Below the pieces are notes generated by a model. The model made no database searches. It was not told the DNA's origin and was given only the letters and a program-made list of their open reading frames with translations. 5,862 nucleotides of DNA from an uncultured Synechococcus sp. Lineage in GTDB: Bacteria > Cyanobacteriota > Cyanobacteriia > PCC-6307 > Cyanobiaceae. The DNA lies in assembly GCA_937975655.1 (NCBI GenBank), contig CALJTZ010000532.1:1-5862 (forward strand), written 5' to 3'. Both the position numbers and the translations under genes were made by a program. Below, one piece after another: positions 1-4,433 of the stretch (the first letter of the stretch is position 1; each line of letters begins with the position of its first letter).

Positions 1-120
1 CCGATCTCCCACCGCTGTTGAGCCGACGAAGGACACCGCAGCCACATCCGCATGGGTGCACAAGGCATCCACGACCTCCTTGCCACCGTGCACCACGTTC
101 AGCACACCCGCGGGAACGCC
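1..120 (-). pseudogene. Fragment of a CoA-acylating methylmalonate-semialdehyde dehydrogenase-type aldehyde dehydrogenase
   Basis: Read on the minus strand from about 120 to 1, this stretch gives PAGVLNVVHGGKEVVDAL and then DVAAVSFVGSTAVG. That is the typical run of the NAD-binding part of an aldehyde dehydrogenase. The VLNVVHG and AVSFVGST wording is closest to the methylmalonate-semialdehyde dehydrogenase (MmsA) branch, which oxidises malonate/methylmalonate semialdehyde to acyl-CoA in valine and inositol breakdown. Only about 38 residues of a roughly 500-residue enzyme are present. The piece runs off the left edge, and upstream it joins a histidine kinase piece in the same frame, so it has no start. 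The catalytic cysteine region is not in the window. The family call is from recalled motifs; the exact subfamily is less certain than the superfamily. Confidence 0.7.
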
Positions 121-123
121 GGC

Positions 124-203
124 CTGCAGCGCCAGCCGTCCGCCCAGCGCAGCCACCCTTTCCTGCATGCCGATCAAGCCATTGCCCTGCCGGATCGCGC
201 TGA
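124..203 (-). pseudogene. Fragment of the C-terminal ATPase end of a NarX/LuxR-system sensor histidine kinase
   Basis: The minus strand from about 198 to 124 reads GNGLIGMQERVAALGGRLAL. This is the G2-type end of a HATPase_c domain as found in HisKA_3 (NarX/DegS-like) kinases, where GxGLxGMxERxxxLGG is a hallmark. In such kinases this segment lies close to the C-terminus and closes the ATP lid. Only about 25 residues are present, with no phospho-acceptor domain and no stop. The piece passes in frame into aldehyde dehydrogenase sequence on one side and abuts amidohydrolase sequence of opposite orientation on the other. It cannot be a functional gene. The identification rests on one motif, but the motif is distinctive. 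Confidence 0.65.
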
Positions 204-411
204 CATCGGCCACGGCGGCGCCAGCTTCAGCTTCGAGGTGGCGGAGCTGGCTATCCGGCAGGGGATCCTGCCCCGCACCATCAGCTCCGACATCTACTGC
301 AAGAACCGCATCAAGGGGCCGGTCTACAGTCTGGCCCACGTGATGTCGAAGTTTCTCGCCATCGGCATGACGCTGGAGCAGGTGCTCGCCTGTGTCACCC
401 ATCAGGCCGCC
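199..411 (+). pseudogene. Internal fragment of an amidohydrolase/deacetylase family metallohydrolase
   Basis: The plus frame beginning near 199 gives ADIGHGGASFSFEVAELAI, then ILPRTISSDIYCKN, GPVYSLAHVMSKFLAIGMTL and EQVLACVTHQAADAL. This matches the C-terminal half of the dihydroorotase-like amidohydrolase/deacetylase family: a DxGHGxGSF metal-ligand histidine strand, a TISSDxY strand whose Asp is expected to be the catalytic or metal aspartate, then the GPVYxLxxxMSKFLALGM helix. About 70 residues of a roughly 380-400-residue enzyme are visible. There is no start, because upstream is histidine kinase sequence. The natural C-terminal tail after the VT-NPA-like helix is missing, because the frame runs into antisense Maf sequence. 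The substrate cannot be told. This is a broken piece, not a gene. Confidence 0.75.
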
Positions 412-888
412 GATGCCCTCCAGGGCAAAGCCGCCGGCGCAGTGGAGCGGCTCCCCGGTGGCCACATAAGCCACGATCTCCTGCTCGTTGAGCGGGGCAA
501 ACTGCACCCGGGTGGTCACCGTGGCCAGCCGCGGTTCAGCAGCCCCCGCCAGCCAGCAGTGGCCGGTGTGCAGCTCCCCCCAGCCGCCGGCCATGCGGCG
601 CCAGCGCTCGCAGGCCTGCTCGGCATCCAGGGGCTTGCCGAACACCTGGCCGTCGAACACCAACACCGAATCACAGCCCAGCACCGCCTCCCAGCCGGCT
701 TCGGAGCCCTTGCCACCAGCTTCCAAAACCGCGCGTGCCTTGGCCTCGGCCAGTCGCTGCACCAGCCGCCGCGGATCGGGATCGGTGATGGCGTCTTCAT
801 CCACGCCGCTCACCTGCACCCGATGGGGAATCGCCGCCTGCTCCAGCAGGCGGCGCCGGGCAGGGGAGGCGGAGGCGAGCAGCAGCAC
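403..888 (-). pseudogene. maf: Maf/YceF-type nucleoside triphosphate pyrophosphatase, C-terminus missing
   Basis: The Maf family hydrolyses non-canonical or methylated nucleoside triphosphates (dTTP/UTP or m7GTP) to the monophosphate and pyrophosphate. From GTG 888 the protein starts LLLASASPARRRLLEQ, the family N-terminal nucleotide-binding motif. It continues with GVDEDAI, RLAEAKARAV, GCDSVLVFDG (catalytic Asp), GKPLD, HTGH and GEPLHCAGGFALEG. The CAGGF wording resembles the YceF branch more than the KAGAYGIQG of the YhdE branch, so m7GTP may be a substrate; this is inference. The frame is intact for about 162 codons. Then, where the family continues with a FIExIxGC-NVIGLSLPLL-like tail of about 30 residues, the sequence becomes the antisense of an amidohydrolase. 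No in-frame stop follows down to base 1. In the genome the gene is probably whole, and the break lies at the chimeric join. A TTG at 915 is an alternative start. It is divergent from the gene at 920. Confidence 0.85.
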
Positions 889-908
889 GGCCGGCAGGGC
901 GATGGGGT

Positions 909-912
909 GAGG
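909..912 (+). promoter_or_regulatory. Shine-Dalgarno-like GAGG deciding the start at 920
   Basis: GAGG lies 7 bases before the ATG at 920, a good spacing for a ribosome binding site. The other in-frame ATG at 956 has no purine-rich stretch in front of it. This favours 920 as the start of the small hypothetical gene. Most other genes in the window show no such element. Confidence 0.5.
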
Positions 913-919
913 CAAGACA

Positions 920-1321
920 ATGGCAGTGCATGCAAGGCTCGAAGCCACGGCCGCCATGGACGCCAACGAGCAGCGAGCCCTGCGCAGGGCCCGCCACTCC
1001 CTGCGCTGCCTGCCCTTCCGGCGGGCCTTCTACGAACAGCTGGACACCCAGGCCCTCAGCAGCGTGAGCCTCTGCAGCAGCGCCGATTGGGCCCGTCTCT
1101 GCCGGCGGCGGCTCAACCCCTCCAGGGCAGAAGACCATTTCATCTGGCTGATCCAGCTGGGGGTGCTGCGGCGGGAGGTGGATGGCCAGGGCCTCACGGA
1201 GCGGGTGCGGCTCACTCCCTTGGGCCGCCAGGTGCTGCAGAGCTGGCCGGGGGACATCCCCGCCGCCAACCTGGCCCTGCGCCTGCAGGAGACCCTGCGG
1301 CGCCACCGGCCCCGGCTGTGA
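920..1321 (+). CDS. Conserved hypothetical protein, translationally coupled to cobQ
   Basis: A 133-residue basic protein with no certain function. The N-terminal part is Arg-rich (residues 18-40, with RRARHSLRCLPFRRAFYEQL). The C-terminal half reads HFIWLIQLGVLRREVDGQGL then RVRLTPLGRQVLQSW, which looks like a helix, a beta-hairpin wing and another helix, so a winged-helix-like fold is possible. No signal peptide or membrane segment is seen. The RLTPLGRQVL segment recalls a family of cyanobacterial hypothetical proteins (possibly the Npun_F0494 family), but this is from memory and unverified. The stop overlaps the cobQ start as TGATG (1319-1323), so the two genes are very likely co-transcribed and translationally coupled. 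Its start is 31 bases from the maf GTG on the other strand. Start 920 is preferred because of the GAGG in front; 956 is the alternative. Confidence 0.8.
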   Translation: MAVHARLEATAAMDANEQRALRRARHSLRCLPFRRAFYEQLDTQALSSVSLCSSADWARLCRRRLNPSRAEDHFIWLIQLGVLRREVDGQGLTERVRLTPLGRQVLQSWPGDIPAANLALRLQETLRRHRPRL

Positions 1322-2853
1322 TGCAGGTGAGCACCCCCCGGCCCCTGATGGTGCTCGGCACCAGCAGTGGCGCCGGCAAATCCCTGATGACGGCCGCCCT
1401 CTGCCGGGTGCTGCGCCGCCGCGGCGAGACGCCCCTGCCCTTCAAGGGGCAGAACATGAGCAACAACGCCTGGGTGGATCAGGCCGGGGGCGAGATGGCC
1501 TATTCCCAGGCCCTGCAGGCCTGGGCCGCGGGTCAGGAACCCCGCTGCGCCATGAACCCGGTGCTGCTCAAACCCCAAGGCGACAGCACCAGTGAGGTGA
1601 TCCACCTGGGGGCCTCCGTGGGCCAGTGCCGGGCCGAGCACTACTACCGCGACTGGTTCCGGCCGGGCTGGGCCGCCATCCGCCAGGGGCTCCGCGAGCT
1701 GCAGGCGGATCAACCGGGCGGGCGACTGGTGCTGGAGGGGGCCGGCAGCCCCGTGGAGGTGAACCTGCAATCCCGCGACCTCACCAACCTGCGCCTGGCC
1801 CAATTCCTGCGCGCCAACTGCCTCCTAGTGGCGGACATCGAGCGCGGCGGCGTGTTCGCCCAGCTCGTGGGCACCCTGCAGCTGTTGCGGCCGGTGGAGC
1901 GCCCGCTGATTCGAGGCCTGCTGATCAACCGCTTCCGCGGGCGCCGCGAACTGTTCGATGAGGGGCGGCGCTGGCTGGAGAGCCACACCGGCATCCCGGT
2001 GCTGGGGGTGATGCCCTGGCTCGATGAGCTCTTCCCCCCGGAAGATTCCCTCGATCTACTGGAGCGCCGGGGCCGCAAACGCGGCGCGGAGCTGGAGATC
2101 GCCGTGCTGCGGCTGCCTTCCCTCAGCAACTTCTCCGATCTCGATCCCCTGGAGGCCGAACCCACGGTGCAGCTGAACTGGGTGGCGCCGGGGGAAGCGC
2201 TGGGCCAGCCCGATGCGGTGGTGGTGCCCGGCAGCAAGCAAACCCTGCGCGATCTGGCGGCGCTGCGCCGCAGTGGCCTGGCGGAGGGGCTGCTGGCCTA
2301 CGTGCAGGCCGGCGGCCAGGTGTTCGGCATCTGCGGGGGCATGCAGATGCTGGGCAGCCAACTGCAGGATCCCGAGGGGCTGGAGGGTGGTGAGCAGGGC
2401 CAAGGCTCCAGCAGCGCGGCGGGGCTGGGCCTGTTGCCGCTGCACACCCAGTTCGGCGGCAGCAAGGCCCTGCGCCAACGCCGCAGCCAGGCCCTGTGGC
2501 CAGCCGGCCCCACGGCCCTGGACCTGGAGGGTTTCGAGCTACATCGAGGCCTCAGCACGTCGATCAGCCCCAACGCAACCTCCAGCGCCGGGGCCCTCGC
2601 CGCCGATGACGACCTCGGCTGGTGGCAGAGCTATGGACACCAAGGCGGCCTGGTGGCGGGCACCTACCTGCACGGGGTGTTCGAGAGCGGACCCTGGCGC
2701 CGCCGCTGGCTCAATCAGCTGCGCCAGCGCAAGGGGCTGGCACCCCTGTCCGAACAGCAGCCCCACCACAGCCGCCAGCGGGAGGCCCTGCTGGACCGCC
2801 TGGCCGATGCCTTCGAAGCCCACGTGGATCTCAGCCCACTGCTCCAGCCCTGA
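1321..2853 (+). CDS. cobQ: Cobyric acid synthase (adenosylcobyrinic acid a,c-diamide amidase, CobQ/CbiP)
   Basis: CobQ uses ATP and glutamine to amidate carboxylates b, d, e and g of adenosylcobyrinate a,c-diamide in the cytoplasm, giving cobyric acid. The 510-residue length is usual for the family. The N-terminal dethiobiotin-synthetase-like domain (about residues 8-240) opens with a P-loop, GTSSGAGKS (13-21), followed by FKGQNMSNNAWV. The stretch LRLPSLSNFSDLDPLE precedes the C-terminal type 1 glutamine amidotransferase domain. That domain carries VFGICGGMQMLG with nucleophile Cys338, FELHRG (His408) and GTYLHGVFE with the triad His451. The ATG at 1321 is chosen because it overlaps the previous stop and puts the P-loop at the family's usual distance. 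The frame stays open far upstream to 52, but that part is antisense to maf and not coding. Cyanobacteria generally use this route for pseudocobalamin. The gene is complete, with no missing catalytic residue. Confidence 0.96.
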   Translation: MQVSTPRPLMVLGTSSGAGKSLMTAALCRVLRRRGETPLPFKGQNMSNNAWVDQAGGEMAYSQALQAWAAGQEPRCAMNPVLLKPQGDSTSEVIHLGASVGQCRAEHYYRDWFRPGWAAIRQGLRELQADQPGGRLVLEGAGSPVEVNLQSRDLTNLRLAQFLRANCLLVADIERGGVFAQLVGTLQLLRPVERPLIRGLLINRFRGRRELFDEGRRWLESHTGIPVLGVMPWLDELFPPEDSLDLLERRGRKRGAELEIAVLRLPSLSNFSDLDPLEAEPTVQLNWVAPGEALGQPDAVVVPGSKQTLRDLAALRRSGLAEGLLAYVQAGGQVFGICGGMQMLGSQLQDPEGLEGGEQGQGSSSAAGLGLLPLHTQFGGSKALRQRRSQALWPAGPTALDLEGFELHRGLSTSISPNATSSAGALAADDDLGWWQSYGHQGGLVAGTYLHGVFESGPWRRRWLNQLRQRKGLAPLSEQQPHHSRQREALLDRLADAFEAHVDLSPLLQP

Positions 2854-2867
2854 ACGCCACCACGGCC

Positions 2868-3113
2868 ATGCCCTCTGCCTCGATCACTATCCATTGGCCC
2901 CACGGCTCCAGCACCGAGGCGGCCCCAGGGACCGACTGGCTCACTGCAGCTCGCCAAGCGGGCTGGAGCATCCCCACGGGCTGCATGGGCGGCAGCTGCG
3001 GCGCCTGTGAGATCGAGGTGAATGGCACCACGGTTCGGGCCTGCATCGCCACGGTGCCCGCCAGCCGCAGCGGCGAGCTGCGGGTGGAGCAGGCCAGCGA
3101 TCCTTACTGGTGA
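2868..3113 (+). CDS. Small [2Fe-2S] ferredoxin-like protein
   Basis: An 81-residue soluble protein with a beta-grasp ferredoxin pattern: an N-terminal hairpin (SITIHWPHGS), a helix (DWLTAARQAGW) and the cluster loop IPTGCMGGSCGAC. The ligands are Cys39, Cys44, Cys47 and Cys59, spaced C-x4-C-x2-C-x11-C. The x11 spacing is that of the N-terminal cluster domain of molybdenum hydroxylases and other short [2Fe-2S] proteins. Photosynthetic plant-type ferredoxin has about 29 residues before the last cysteine, so this is not PetF. The gene begins 14 bases after the cobQ stop and is probably in one transcript with it. No Shine-Dalgarno sequence is seen. A role as electron donor to a reductive step, perhaps cobalt reduction in corrinoid synthesis, is inference from position only. 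The ATG at 2868 is the first sensible start; the frame upstream lies inside cobQ. Confidence 0.9.
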   Translation: MPSASITIHWPHGSSTEAAPGTDWLTAARQAGWSIPTGCMGGSCGACEIEVNGTTVRACIATVPASRSGELRVEQASDPYW

Positions 3114-3138
3114 AGGCGAACTGCGGCCGCCACAGCCG
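3114..3138. other. Convergent 25-base gap between the ferredoxin gene and mnmA
   Basis: The two genes end tail to tail here. The gap holds a GCGGCCGC palindrome (3123-3130), but no stable hairpin followed by a T-run on either strand, so no intrinsic terminator can be called. Confidence 0.6.
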
Positions 3139-4347
3139 TCAGACCTGAATCAAACCGCCCCCCAGCACGATCTCACCGGCGTAGAACACCGCCGCCTGGC
3201 CAGGGGTGATCGAGAACTGCTCCTCGCGGAACTCCAGGCGGCAGCGGTGGGGCCGACCGGCGGCCCCATCCGCGTCCGTGGCAGGCAGCGGCGTCAGCAG
3301 CGCCCGCTCCGGGCCGCTGCGGTAACGCACCTGCACCTCCACCTCCAGGGGCTGTTGCGGCGGCGCCATCGACACCCAGTTCACCGCCCCCACGAGCGCA
3401 TCGGCGCGGGCGGCTTCCGCCCGCGGTGCCACCACCACCTGGTTCATGGCGCCATCCAGGCGCACCACGTGCAGGGGCTCACTCCAGGCCACCCCCAACC
3501 CCTTGCGCTGGCCGATGGTGAAGTGCTCGATGCCGTCGTGCTGGCCCACCACACGGCCATCGGTGAGCACAATCTGGCCCTGGCGCGGGGGCAGGTAGGC
3601 ATCCAGAAAGGCCTTCATCGAACCGTGGTGGTCGGCCAGGCAGAGGTCCTGGCTTTCCGGCTTGTGGGCCGTGCGCAGGCCATGGCGTTCGGCCTCAGCG
3701 CGGGTATCGCCCTTGGTGAGTTCCCCCAGGGGAAACACCAGATGGGCAAGGGCCTGCTGGGGCAGGTCGTAGAGGAAATAGCTCTGATCCTTCCGCGCAT
3801 CCAGGCCGCGCAGCAGTTGATGGCGGCCGTTCTCGCTCACGGATCCATGGCGCACCCGGGCGTAGTGGCCCGTGGCGATGCGGCCGATGCCCCGCTCCTC
3901 GGCAGCCCAGCGCAGCATCGGGCCGAACTTCACCTCCCGGTTGCAGCGGGAGCAGGGCAGGGGCGTGACGCCAGCTCCATAGCCCTGCACCAGAAAGTCC
4001 ACGATCTGCTGCTGGAAGTGCTCGCGGAAATCCACCACGTGATGGGGCACCCCCAGCTGCTCGCAGATGGCGGCCGCATCCACCAGACCCTCGGCGCAGC
4101 AGGCACCCTTGCCGCTCATCAGCCAGAGGGTGAGCCCTTCCACCTCCCAGCCGGCCTCCACCAGAAGGGCTGCCGTCAGGGAGCTGTCCACCCCACCGGA
4201 GAGCCCCACCGCCACGCGATGTTCCCCCGGCCAGGCCTGCAGGCGCTCAATCGCCTCGGCACCAGCGGTGGTGGCCGCCACGGCGGCAACCGTGCCCTCG
4301 GGGGCGGCAACGGGGGGAGTGGAAAAACGGGCCAAACCAGCACACAT
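3139..4347 (-). CDS. mnmA: tRNA-uridine 2-sulfurtransferase (tRNA-specific 2-thiouridylase MnmA)
   Basis: MnmA adenylates U34 and inserts sulfur from a persulfide relay to make 2-thiouridine in tRNA-Lys, -Glu and -Gln. The 402-residue protein has the PP-loop SGGVDSS at 50-56, a KGACCAEGLVDAA segment (80-93) often seen in cyanobacterial members, PCSRCNREVKFG (131-142), ATGHYARV (158-165), RKDQSYFLY (185-193) and SQDLCLAD (232-239). It then has HFTIGQRKGLGV, which starts the central and C-terminal beta-barrel part. By comparison with E. coli Cys102 and Cys199, Cys135 should be the catalytic nucleophile and Cys236 the persulfide cysteine. All key residues are present. The first 40 or so residues are Ala/Thr-rich and probably variable, so the exact start is uncertain. 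ATG 4347 has no clear Shine-Dalgarno sequence. It converges on the ferredoxin gene and diverges from nnrD. Confidence 0.95.
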   Translation of the reverse strand: MCAGLARFSTPPVAAPEGTVAAVAATTAGAEAIERLQAWPGEHRVAVGLSGGVDSSLTAALLVEAGWEVEGLTLWLMSGKGACCAEGLVDAAAICEQLGVPHHVVDFREHFQQQIVDFLVQGYGAGVTPLPCSRCNREVKFGPMLRWAAEERGIGRIATGHYARVRHGSVSENGRHQLLRGLDARKDQSYFLYDLPQQALAHLVFPLGELTKGDTRAEAERHGLRTAHKPESQDLCLADHHGSMKAFLDAYLPPRQGQIVLTDGRVVGQHDGIEHFTIGQRKGLGVAWSEPLHVVRLDGAMNQVVVAPRAEAARADALVGAVNWVSMAPPQQPLEVEVQVRYRSGPERALLTPLPATDADGAAGRPHRCRLEFREEQFSITPGQAAVFYAGEIVLGGGLIQV

Positions 4348-4433
4348 ACCGGCCTGCAGGGAGACAGTCCGGACTTTTCTTCCATCATGGAACCGCAGGG
4401 TGGACCGCTGACACGCCCCTGCCCCACCCCCCT
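4348..4433. promoter_or_regulatory. Divergent intergenic spacer between mnmA and nnrD
   Basis: These 86 bases must hold the start signals for mnmA (leftward) and nnrD (rightward), unless those lie inside the genes. No good -35/-10 pair is visible. The only AT-rich patch is around 4373-4388. The right part (about 4413-4433) is nearly all C and ends in a C6 run just before the GTG start. The promoter role is inferred from position. Confidence 0.35.

Noticed and set aside
52..1320. In-frame upstream extension that would make CobQ 933 residues long
   Set aside because: The extension is amidohydrolase fragment plus antisense of maf plus an out-of-frame overlap of the gene at 920. CobQ homology, length and P-loop position all begin at 1321.
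1030..1803. A 257-residue minus-strand open frame
   Set aside because: It is antisense to the hypothetical gene and the start of cobQ, with no recognisable motif.
3123..3130. GCGGCCGC palindrome in the convergent gap, as a possible terminator or cloning-site scar
   Set aside because: Too short to act as a hairpin with a loop, no T-run follows, and flanking genes are intact on both sides. Such a site is expected by chance at this GC content.
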